Assembly: GCA_030524055.1 (NCBI GenBank)
Contig: JAUNHH010000002.1
Coordinates: forward strand, 187,186-251,185
Direction: 5' to 3'
DNA from: Actinomycetaceae bacterium
GTDB lineage: Bacteria > Actinomycetota > Actinomycetes > Actinomycetales > Actinomycetaceae
Length of the DNA: 64,000 nt
Positions within the stretch are counted from its first letter, which is position 1; the number at the start of each line of letters is the position of its first letter. The position numbers were made by a program, and so were the translations under genes. Below the pieces are notes generated by a model that was not told the origin of the DNA, made no database searches, and saw nothing but the letters and a program-made list of their open reading frames with translations. Positions 17,098 to 24,160 of this stretch are shown here, one piece after another.

Positions 17098-18147
17098 ATG
17101 GCAGTCATTACAGTTCTTGGAGCAGGAGCAATGGGGTCGGCCCTCTGCCGCCCCCTGGCAGACTCCGGCTGGGAGGTACGGCTGTGGGGCACATGGCTCG
17201 ATGATCATCTTCTCGACGCGATCGAGCGCGGCGACACACACCCTCGAACTGGCGCAATCGTCCCCAAAGATGTTGCGCTCTACCGCTCCGATGCATTGGC
17301 CGACGCACTCGACGGCGCCACAGTAGTGGTCATGTCGGTAGCCTCCGTTGGCGTCGAAAAAGTCACGGAACTCGCCCTGGATGGAATTACGAGGGCGGAG
17401 GCCCTGTGGCTCACCTCCAAAGGATTTTACGAGGACGAAGCCGGGCGAATCAGCCTCCTTCCTGATGCGATCCGGGCCATTGCTGCCCGCACGGGCGCCA
17501 CCATCCCACCCATTGTTGCTATCGCTGGGCCGGTGAAAGCCAATGAATGCGCTGAAGGTATGCCCACCGCCACCATCTTTGGCTGCACAGACGGCCAGGT
17601 TGCCGCAAAATACGCCGCCGCCACAACAACCCCGCGTTATGCCATTGCCTCCACCAATGACGAGGTCGGGGTGGAAGTGTGCGCACCCATGAAAAATGTC
17701 TACGCCATTGCTCTGGGTATTGCTGACGGCCTGGAAGAAGCCACCGGCATTCCGCACCACAACCTCAAAGCTGCGACATTTACGCAGGCTGTGGCGGAAA
17801 TGTCGAGGCTTGGAGCGGCCCTAGGCGCATCGCCGGAAACGGCGTTTGGCCTGCCTGGGGTGGGTGACCTGGAAGTGACCGGCCTATCCGGGCGCAATAA
17901 AGTCTTCGGGGTACGGATTGGGCGAGGGGAGGCACCAGCGGATGCGCTCGCGGAAATGGATCGCTTGGAGCAAACCGTTGAAGGGGCGTCGGCCCTGCCT
18001 TTGGCGCTGAAACTTGTGGAGCAGACGTCTGGGATTGCGTTGAGCGACTTCCCACTGCTTGAGGCCGTTGCGGAAATCATTCGCGGCAATGGTGGGGAAG
18101 GGGTGAAAGACGTCGTTTCTCGGGCAGTATTGCCGAGGGCGAGGTGA
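17098..18147 (+). CDS. NAD(P)H glycerol-3-phosphate dehydrogenase-like protein
   Basis: The 349-aa protein has the GpsA fold: Rossmann motif GAGAMGSALCRPLA at residues 8-21, IAGPVKANECAEGMPTA in the middle (the position of the GPSFA-type block), and the C-terminal NVYAIALGIADGLEE and GLPGVGDLEVTGLSGRNKVFG blocks. GpsA normally makes sn-glycerol 3-phosphate for lipids; the pairing with a FGGY kinase and DeoR regulator, and the unusual WGTWLDD stretch near residue 36, suggest a relative acting on another phosphorylated substrate. A GAGGAAGGA site precedes the ATG. An exact copy of the 13-bp word (17054-17066) lies in the gap before it. Confidence 0.8.
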   Translation: MAVITVLGAGAMGSALCRPLADSGWEVRLWGTWLDDHLLDAIERGDTHPRTGAIVPKDVALYRSDALADALDGATVVVMSVASVGVEKVTELALDGITRAEALWLTSKGFYEDEAGRISLLPDAIRAIAARTGATIPPIVAIAGPVKANECAEGMPTATIFGCTDGQVAAKYAAATTTPRYAIASTNDEVGVEVCAPMKNVYAIALGIADGLEEATGIPHHNLKAATFTQAVAEMSRLGAALGASPETAFGLPGVGDLEVTGLSGRNKVFGVRIGRGEAPADALAEMDRLEQTVEGASALPLALKLVEQTSGIALSDFPLLEAVAEIIRGNGGEGVKDVVSRAVLPRAR

Positions 18148-18191
18148 GATTATTTCAGGAAACTACGACCTGCTACCCTGAATAGACAACG

Positions 18192-18246
18192 CAAAGGGTG
18201 GGCATTAGGTATTTCGCCTCCTGGCAGTGCCTGTGCCCACCCTTTG
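18192..18246. terminator. long hairpin between the dehydrogenase-like gene and deoR
   Basis: CAAAGGGTGGGCA (18192-18204) pairs perfectly with TGCCCACCCTTTG (18234-18246) around a 29-base loop. It may terminate the kinase operon or attenuate the regulator gene. Confidence 0.6.
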
Positions 18247-18267
18247 TAATATCGGCGAGGGAGAATA

Positions 18268-19044
18268 ATGGGGAAAAATTCCGCTGCTACGCGAGAAAAA
18301 CGGCATCAGGCTCTCGTTGACTATATTTCCGAAAACGGAACGTCGTCGGCTGAACTATTAGCGGATGAACTTGATGTTTCGGTAATGACGATTTATCGGG
18401 ATATTGCTTTTCTTGAATCCACTGGGTTGGTACGCCGTGAACATGGCGGGGTACAGGTGGCGGCCTATACCTTGGCGGAATCCTCTGCGTTAATGCGTTC
18501 TGGGCGGCATAATTCTGCCAAATCTCGCTTAGCTGAGGCGGCACTTGGCTATATTCATACGGGAATGTCGATTGCTCTGGATGATTCGACCACATTAATG
18601 CATCTATTCCCCGAGATTAATAACCTGGCACCCCTGACAGTGGTGACGAATTCTCGGCTTATTGCCGAGGAAGTTGTACACCAGTCGAAGCTGGAATTGA
18701 TTTTATTAGGCGGGAACTATATTCGCTGGGCAGATGCCTTTTCTGGGCCGGCAACTGTGGCAGCAATGGCTGATTTAAATCCAGATTTATGTGTGATGTC
18801 CTCTACTGCTGTGGGGGATGGGCAAATGGCGCATCCTGACCCAATGATGGCGGCGATTAAAAGGCAGATGCTAATGTCAGCGCGGAAAAAAGTGCTGTTA
18901 GTGGACCGGTCGAAGTTTGCGAAGAGCGCTCTCCACCGTTTTTATTCGCTGGCTGATATTGATGTGGTGATTACTGAAGCCTCGGTGGGGGAGGCAGATC
19001 TGGAGGCCCTGCGTGACGCGGTACCTGAGGTGGTGTTGGTGTAG
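18268..19044 (+). CDS. DeoR/GlpR-family transcriptional regulator
   Basis: The 258-aa protein has an N-terminal helix-turn-helix (SSAELLADELDVSVMTIYRD, then STGLVRREHGG) and a C-terminal DeoR sensor domain with SIALDDSTTLMHL, VVTNSRLIAEE and VLLVDRSKFAKSALHRF. Such regulators usually repress sugar catabolism genes and sense a phosphorylated sugar. It probably controls the kinase/dehydrogenase pair upstream. A GAGGGAGA site precedes the ATG. Confidence 0.88.
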   Translation: MGKNSAATREKRHQALVDYISENGTSSAELLADELDVSVMTIYRDIAFLESTGLVRREHGGVQVAAYTLAESSALMRSGRHNSAKSRLAEAALGYIHTGMSIALDDSTTLMHLFPEINNLAPLTVVTNSRLIAEEVVHQSKLELILLGGNYIRWADAFSGPATVAAMADLNPDLCVMSSTAVGDGQMAHPDPMMAAIKRQMLMSARKKVLLVDRSKFAKSALHRFYSLADIDVVITEASVGEADLEALRDAVPEVVLV

Positions 19045-19214
19045 GGCTTTGCTGTTTTCTGGGTAGGGGTAGGTGACATGACCTGGATATACGGTTGAAT
19101 GTGTGCTCGGCAATCGGGCGAACTTTGCATGAGTTTGCGCCTATAGAGGTCTTGCCCCTTGATGCGGCAGTGGTACCATGTTTCGGTACAGTGTTGACAG
19201 GAAGGGAGTTTCTT

Positions 19215-19478
19215 ATGTCAATCAGTGCAACCGAGGCGCGCAGGACATTGTTCCCGCTCATTGAGCGCGTAAATGAAGATCGTGAAGCTATCGAGATTGT
19301 TTCACGAAAGGGTAATGCGGTTTTAATTTCTGCAGACGAGTATGCTGCTTGGCAGGAAACAGTTTATCTTTTCCGCTCCCCAGCAAATGCAAAACGTCTT
19401 CTTGAGTCATATGAGCGGGCAAGAAACGGGCTGGTTGAAGAACACGAACTTGATCGTTCGGATGATCCTAGTGCCTGA
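19215..19478 (+). CDS. yefM: antitoxin of the YefM/Phd family
   Basis: The 87-aa protein starts MSISATEARRTLFPLIERVN and contains the DNA-binding N-terminus of the Phd/YefM family with the IEIVSRKGNAVLISADEY block. Its acidic tail binds the toxin. A GGAAGGGAG site sets the start. It overlaps the toxin gene by 17 bases, the usual coupling. An imperfect palindrome around TGGTACCATGTTTCGGTACA (about 19171-19190) lies just upstream and is a candidate autoregulatory operator. Confidence 0.93.
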   Translation: MSISATEARRTLFPLIERVNEDREAIEIVSRKGNAVLISADEYAAWQETVYLFRSPANAKRLLESYERARNGLVEEHELDRSDDPSA

Positions 19479-19734
19479 ACTTCGACTTGCATGGGAATAT
19501 AACGCCTGGGAGGACTACAGGTATTGGCAGGGTGTCGATCGGAGGATTCTCAAACGAATAAATTCACTGATCGATGCTTGTTTGCGTGATCCTTATAAGG
19601 GGATAGGTAAACCTGAGCAGTTGAAGCATACTGCTAGTGGTGTGTGGTCTCGACGAATCACTGATGAACATCGCCTTGTTTACTTGGTTGAAGGTGACAC
19701 TCTGATTATTCTTCAGCTGCGCTACCACTATTAG
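19462..19734 (+). CDS. yoeB: YoeB-type mRNA interferase toxin
   Basis: The 90-aa toxin has the RelE-fold signature of YoeB: WEDYRYWQGVDRRILKRINS, PYKGIGKPEQLKH, SRRITDEHRLVYLV and the C-terminal LRYHY with the catalytic His-Tyr pair. YoeB cleaves mRNA at the ribosome A site when free of YefM. The ATG at 19462 lies inside the end of the antitoxin gene. The catalytic residues look complete, so the pair is probably functional. Confidence 0.94.
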   Translation: MILVPELRLAWEYNAWEDYRYWQGVDRRILKRINSLIDACLRDPYKGIGKPEQLKHTASGVWSRRITDEHRLVYLVEGDTLIILQLRYHY

Positions 19735-19775
19735 TAGGTGGGTGAATTAGCTCCGTAAATGTGACCTAGCGCCCT

Positions 19776-19818
19776 CCAAAAGGTAGCGTAGGAACCCGCC
19801 AAAAGGTAGTCTAGGCAG
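19776..19818 (+). repeat. array C: two 23-bp units before a DUF4143 gene
   Basis: CCAAAAGGTAGCGTAGGAAC (19776) and CCAAAAGGTAGTCTAGGCAG (19799) are 23 bp apart. The second contains TAGTCT at 19807-19812 and ends directly at the ATG of paralogue C at 19819, so the -10 box lies within a repeat unit. The preceding TAAATGTGACCTAGC is shared with array E. Confidence 0.8.
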
Positions 19819-21072
19819 ATGAGGTATCTTCCAAGAACGCTTGATCGTGAGCTTGATGAGCTCTTGTCTGGTGCACCAGCCATCGCCTTGGATGGCCCAA
19901 AAGGTGCGGGAAAGACCGACACCGCTTCTCGGCGCGCTGCGCAAAGTTGGTTTCTGGACAGTCCACAGCAGAGGGGACGACTTCAAGCTGATTTTGATCT
20001 CAGGACGCTGGCGCCAAAAGGGACAATTCTTATAGATGAATGGCAGCGTCTTCCCCAGATTCTTGACTCTGTGAGAAGGCGCGTTGACGCGGGTGTGCAG
20101 CCTGGGCGTTTTCTTCTTACTGGATCAGCGACCCCAACCACTGCTGAAGGTACACATAGTGGCGCTGGAAGGATCTTCTCCTTGCGCATGCGACCAATGG
20201 GCCTCCACGAGCGAGGTGAGGTTCAACCTTCGGTTTCCCTAGGGACATTGTTGGAAGGTGGTAGAGCGGACATTGGCGGAGAAACGGAATATGCGCTGGC
20301 AAACTATATTGATGCCATTGTTACCAGTGGCTTCCCGGGAGCACTTCCGTTAAGTCGGCGTATGCAACGCTCATTTCTCGAGTCCTATATTGTGCGAGTG
20401 ATCGACCGGGACTTGCCAGATGTGGGTCACGAAGTCCGCAGGCCCGACACCTTACGACGCTGGCTCATGGCGTATGCCGCTGCTACCTCCACAACTACTG
20501 CCTATTCACGCTTACTTGATTCGACATCAGGTGGTGACGGCATGCAACCCGCAAAATCCACCACAATTGCGTATCGTGACCATCTCACACAATTGTTCCT
20601 TTTGGACCCTTTGCCCGGTTGGACCCCCGCGCGTAGCCCGATGACGAACCTTCGTCAAGCGCCTAAACACCACTTGGCAGATCCAGCTCTAGCCACCACT
20701 TTGCTGAATTTAACTCCGGGAGCATTATTGGCACCACATGGTTCCTCAATGGTTGGGCCCCTATTTGAGTCCCTTGTAACATTGGGCGTAAGGGTAATGG
20801 CCCAGGCAAATGATGCCAAAGTCAGCCATTTGAGAACCAAATCTGGTGATCGTGAAATCGACTTAATCATCGAGAACATTGATGGTCGTATTGTTGCGCT
20901 GGAAGTCAAACTCTCGCCAGGAATTGACGATAAGGATGTTCGTCATCTTCTCTGGCTCCGGGACCAGATTCCTGATCGCGTTTCTGACCTCGTCGTTATC
21001 TCAACGGGAGCCTATGCCTATAGGCGCCAGGACGGGGTTGCAGTAGTGCCCCTAGCCTTATTAGGTCCATAA
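19819..21072 (+). CDS. AAA+ ATPase with DUF4143 domain (paralogue C)
   Basis: The 417-aa protein begins like paralogue A (MRYLPRTLDRELDELLSG). Walker A is GPKGAGKT near residue 26, Walker B is ILIDEWQR near residue 75, then FLLTGSA. The DUF4143 domain ends the protein with LFESLVTLGV, EIDLIIE and ALEVKLSPG, and a VAVVPLALLGP terminus shared with remnant D. Paralogues A and C form one subfamily, B another. Translation starts 6 bases after the -10 box in the last array unit. It follows the yefM-yoeB pair and precedes an orphan antitoxin, so it may belong to a stability or defence module, but no role is proven. Confidence 0.85.
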   Translation: MRYLPRTLDRELDELLSGAPAIALDGPKGAGKTDTASRRAAQSWFLDSPQQRGRLQADFDLRTLAPKGTILIDEWQRLPQILDSVRRRVDAGVQPGRFLLTGSATPTTAEGTHSGAGRIFSLRMRPMGLHERGEVQPSVSLGTLLEGGRADIGGETEYALANYIDAIVTSGFPGALPLSRRMQRSFLESYIVRVIDRDLPDVGHEVRRPDTLRRWLMAYAAATSTTTAYSRLLDSTSGGDGMQPAKSTTIAYRDHLTQLFLLDPLPGWTPARSPMTNLRQAPKHHLADPALATTLLNLTPGALLAPHGSSMVGPLFESLVTLGVRVMAQANDAKVSHLRTKSGDREIDLIIENIDGRIVALEVKLSPGIDDKDVRHLLWLRDQIPDRVSDLVVISTGAYAYRRQDGVAVVPLALLGP

Positions 21073-21137
21073 ATGGTGTAGCAATCTAGAAAGGAGGTGT
21101 GGTGACGTGCCTCCTGTGCACGTCGTACATTTGACAC

Positions 21138-21380
21138 ATGGCTTCGGTGACCTTGTCGGAATTTCGTCTGCACTTGAGCATGTACATTGACCGCGCTCAG
21201 GGAGAACCTATTGAGATTACTTCGCGGGGTGAGGGACGCTGTGCGGTTTTGGTCTCCCCTGATTTCTTTGACCAGGCTTGTCTGGCCCTAGAAGACCAAG
21301 AAGATATTCGCGCAACTGAACTAGCGAGACATGAGTCCACAGTTCCGCATGCGGACGTGGCTGCGGAGTTCGGTCTATGA
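21138..21380 (+). CDS. orphan YefM/Phd-like antitoxin
   Basis: The 80-aa protein reads VTLSEFRLHLSMYIDRAQGE then IEITSRGEGRCAVLVSPDFF, matching the Phd/YefM DNA-binding half, with an acidic tail. No toxin frame follows; the next 60 bases lead into array E. It could neutralise a toxin encoded elsewhere or be left after loss of its partner. TACATT (21126-21131) is 6 bases before the ATG, a leaderless arrangement. Confidence 0.75.
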   Translation: MASVTLSEFRLHLSMYIDRAQGEPIEITSRGEGRCAVLVSPDFFDQACLALEDQEDIRATELARHESTVPHADVAAEFGL

Positions 21381-21438
21381 GTCCATATTCGCGGGCGGGG
21401 CGTGTTCACTTGGAGCGGTAAATGTGACCTGGCAGCCG

Positions 21439-21504
21439 CCAAAAGGTAGTCTAGAAACCCGCCAAAAGGTAGCGTAGAACGGGTCCAAAAGGTAGTTTAG
21501 GCAG
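21439..21504 (+). repeat. orphan array E: three 23-bp units with no gene behind
   Basis: CCAAAAGGTAGTCTAGAAAC (21439), CCAAAAGGTAGCGTAGAACG (21462) and CCAAAAGGTAGTTTAGGCAG (21485) are in register with array C and share its upstream TAAATGTGACCT. The last unit is followed by ATCAG where array C has the start ATGAG: the position of the start codon is preserved but mutated, and no DUF4143 sequence follows. Confidence 0.8.
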
Positions 21505-21710
21505 ATCAGAGACCCGCTCTTGTTCAGTATGAAAAGTCGCGTTGATCGGCGTACGCACCCCGCCCTCGTGAATGAAATTTTGTGGGAGCCTCCCGCCGTA
21601 CCTTTCCCGTTTGCGATCTACCCCTGAACCTGAATATGGACACCTCTGCGACGCTATCTGCCCTGTGTCACCATGAGAACACACGAAGAAAATGATGAGG
21701 AGGAAAAACG

Positions 21711-22682
21711 ATGATCAGAATCGCTATTAATGGGTACGGGAACTTGGGGCGAGGCGTTGAACAGGCCATTTCGCTCAATGAGGATATGGAGCTCGTTGTC
21801 GTCTTTACCCGCCGCGACCCGTCCAGTATTACCACCCAGGGCGCTCCCGTTGCCCACACTGATGACATGGCTGCGTGGGCGGATAAGGTTGATGTCTGCG
21901 TGAACTGCGGCGGTTCGGCAACAGATCTTATTGAGCAGACCCCTGACGTGGCTAAGTATTTTCACGTTGTTGATTCTTTTGACACTCATGCCCGCATTCC
22001 TGAGCATGTGGCTGCCGTTGACACAGTGGCGAAAGACAATGGGCATATTGCCCTGGTGTCTTCCGGTTGGGATCCAGGCCTGTTCTCCATGATTCGCGTA
22101 CTCACCCACGCATTCCTCCCGCAGGGTGCCACCACCACCTTCTGGGGTCCCGGAGTTTCTCAGGGGCACTCTGATGCCTTGCGTCGTATTGAGGGGGTGG
22201 CCAATGCCGTGCAGTACACCCGTCCGGTCCCTGAAACTATCGCTGCCGTTCGCGCAGGTGAAGAGGTTGAGCTAACAACTCGCTCAAAGCACACTCGCCA
22301 TTGTTTCGTTGTCGCTGAAGAGGGTGCAGACACAGCTCGCATTGAAAAAGAAATCACCTCAATGCCGAACTATTTTGCTGACTACGACACTTTTGTCACC
22401 TTTGTGTCCGCGGAAGAATTGGCTGCTGAACACGGCACTATGCCTCATGGCGGAACGGTTATTCGTCGAGGTCAGACCAGTGATTCCGCCGCGCAGACAA
22501 TCACCTTCGAGTTGGCGTTGGATTCTAATCCTGAATTCACTGGCTCGGTGCTGGTGGCCACTGCTCGCGCGGTAAGTCGGATGGCAGCTCGCGGAGAAAC
22601 TGGTGCTCGCACCGTATTCGACGTGACATTGGCAGATCTTTCGCCCATTTCTCGTGAGGATCTTCTTGCTCATGAATTGTGA
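21711..22682 (+). CDS. ddh: meso-diaminopimelate D-dehydrogenase
   Basis: The enzyme makes meso-diaminopimelate directly from tetrahydrodipicolinate, ammonia and NADPH. The N-terminal Rossmann motif is INGYGNLGRGVE (residues 6-17), followed by VFTRRDP; the substrate domain includes VSSGWDPGLFSMIRVL, WGPGVSQGHSDALRRIEGV and the HGGTVIRRG loop. The length of 323 aa is typical. A GAGGAGG-type site precedes the ATG. With dapC and dapD in the same window, the organism has both the one-step and the succinylase branch, as Corynebacterium glutamicum does. A strong terminator follows. Confidence 0.95.
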   Translation: MIRIAINGYGNLGRGVEQAISLNEDMELVVVFTRRDPSSITTQGAPVAHTDDMAAWADKVDVCVNCGGSATDLIEQTPDVAKYFHVVDSFDTHARIPEHVAAVDTVAKDNGHIALVSSGWDPGLFSMIRVLTHAFLPQGATTTFWGPGVSQGHSDALRRIEGVANAVQYTRPVPETIAAVRAGEEVELTTRSKHTRHCFVVAEEGADTARIEKEITSMPNYFADYDTFVTFVSAEELAAEHGTMPHGGTVIRRGQTSDSAAQTITFELALDSNPEFTGSVLVATARAVSRMAARGETGARTVFDVTLADLSPISREDLLAHEL

Positions 22683-22694
22683 GTGAAATGTAGA

Positions 22695-22750
22695 TAAAGT
22701 GGGCTCGCCTTGGCGGAAATATTCCGTCCTGGAGAGCCCACTTTATATAT
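22695..22750. terminator. terminator after ddh
   Basis: TAAAGTGGGCTC (22695-22706) pairs with GAGCCCACTTTA (22734-22745), with a smaller inner CGGAAATATTCCG hairpin. Confidence 0.8.
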
Positions 22751-22798
22751 GGCGTTGGAAAAGGCGTTCGGGTAGGCTCGGGGTTAAAGGAGGCAATG

Positions 22799-23182
22799 AT
22801 GCACATCGAACACGTCGCTATTTATGTTCACGATCTAGAGGCCGCCCGGCGATTTTTTACCGAACTACTCGGCGGCATTTCTAATGAGGGATACCATAAC
22901 CCGACAACACATTTCCGTTCCTACTTTATTTCTTACGAGGGCGGGGCACGAATTGAAATAATGACCCGTCCGGATATGAAGCCTATTCCGGCTGACCCTA
23001 TGAACTCGGGCTGGGCACATGTCGCTTTTAGTGTGGGGTCGCCGCAGCGTGTTGACGCTCTCACTGAGAAACTTCGCGGTGCTGGATACGAGGTCTATTC
23101 GGGTCCACGAACAACAGGTGATGGATACTATGAGAGCTGCATTATTGCTCTTGAAGGCAATCTGATCGAGCTCACTGTCTAA
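22799..23182 (+). CDS. glyoxalase/VOC-superfamily protein
   Basis: The 127-aa protein is a single vicinal-oxygen-chelate fold: HIEHVAIYVHDLEAARRFF at the start, GWAHVAFSVGS in the middle and a final GNLIELTV strand with the metal-binding glutamate. Histidine and glutamate ligands look intact. The substrate is unknown. AAAGGAGG places the start at the second of two adjacent ATG codons. An exact copy of the dispersed word at 22935-22947 is read as YEGGAR inside the frame. Confidence 0.85.
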   Translation: MHIEHVAIYVHDLEAARRFFTELLGGISNEGYHNPTTHFRSYFISYEGGARIEIMTRPDMKPIPADPMNSGWAHVAFSVGSPQRVDALTEKLRGAGYEVYSGPRTTGDGYYESCIIALEGNLIELTV

Positions 23183-23313
23183 CAGGTGAGAGTGAAAAAT
23201 CACCTCCGCTGTGGTTTGCCCGAGGGAGGTCTGAATCCTCTAGAGTTTAGATGACGGTGTGTGCCGTTCTTGTAAACTTTACTCAGACCACCACTATGGA
23301 GGATTTAACTGCC

Positions 23314-24039
23314 GTGGCAACCGCCAAATACACCGAAATCTACGCGGTACTACGACAGCGTATTGAAAGTGGAATATACGGCTTCCAAGACTTTCTCCCC
23401 TCAGAAAACTCTTTATCGCAGGATTTTGGTGTCACGCGAAATACGCTGAGAAAAGCATTAACTCAACTTGCCCATCGTGGGTATATCCAATCTATGCAGG
23501 GCCGAGGAAATCAAGTGATTTATCGCCAACGCGATTCCTCACGTTTTTTCCTCTCAGAAATCGAATCCTTTGCAGAGGCAACGGCACGTTTAGGATTGAC
23601 GACCCGCACGGTTTTACTGTCTTCCGAGCAGGTCACTATTTCTCGCGAAGTCGCACAGGCTTCGGGCCTCCCAGAAGGTGCCCACGCATGGTCACTGGTA
23701 CGGTTGCGTTATCTTGACGAGCGACCGGTGATTATCGACCGGTCATTATTTCTGGTTGATATCGTCCCGTATATTCCCGAGGAAGCAGCGACAACCTCGG
23801 TTTATGACTACCTTGAAAATGTCGTGGGGGTAAGCACCTATTCCTCTCTGCGAATGGTCACTATTGATGCCGCCGATGATCTTGATCGGCAATATCTTGA
23901 CCTGGATGGACTTGATTGTGTGGCGGTCGTTGAATCTATTGGCTTTGAAGCCTCAGGCCTCCCCTTTGAATACACTTTCGCCCACCACGTACCCGCTACC
24001 TTCGGATTCCTTGTGGTAGCCCGCCGCCCTCCCGCATAA
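23314..24039 (+). CDS. treR: GntR/UTRA transcriptional regulator, probable trehalose repressor
   Basis: The N-terminal winged helix is of the GntR type (YTEIYAVLRQRIESGIYG, FLPSENSLSQDFGVTRNTLR, GYIQSMQGRGNQVIY) and the C-terminal UTRA domain senses a small molecule (WSLVRLRYLDERPVIIDRSL, YDYLENVVGV). Divergent trehalose PTS genes next door make trehalose 6-phosphate the likely ligand. GTG 23314 follows a GGAGG; ATG 23296 and ATG 23251 are in-frame alternatives. A 16-bp palindrome before treC is the likely operator. Confidence 0.85.
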   Translation: MATAKYTEIYAVLRQRIESGIYGFQDFLPSENSLSQDFGVTRNTLRKALTQLAHRGYIQSMQGRGNQVIYRQRDSSRFFLSEIESFAEATARLGLTTRTVLLSSEQVTISREVAQASGLPEGAHAWSLVRLRYLDERPVIIDRSLFLVDIVPYIPEEAATTSVYDYLENVVGVSTYSSLRMVTIDAADDLDRQYLDLDGLDCVAVVESIGFEASGLPFEYTFAHHVPATFGFLVVARRPPA

Positions 24040-24096
24040 CGGGTTTGATCTTCAGAAACGAGGGCGGGGCCGGGGTATATGACCTGCCAAAAGAGA

Positions 24097-24160
24097 AGGG
24101 TGCTGCTTCTCTAGGAGAAGCAGCACCCTGATGTGTTTCAGAATCCCGGAGTTCTGAAAC
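24097..24160. terminator. double hairpin between treR and treP
   Basis: A perfect 15-bp stem (24097-24111 with 24115-24129, loop TAG) and a second stem (24135-24143 with 24152-24160) overlap the ends of two convergent genes, so the pair may work in both directions. Confidence 0.8.
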
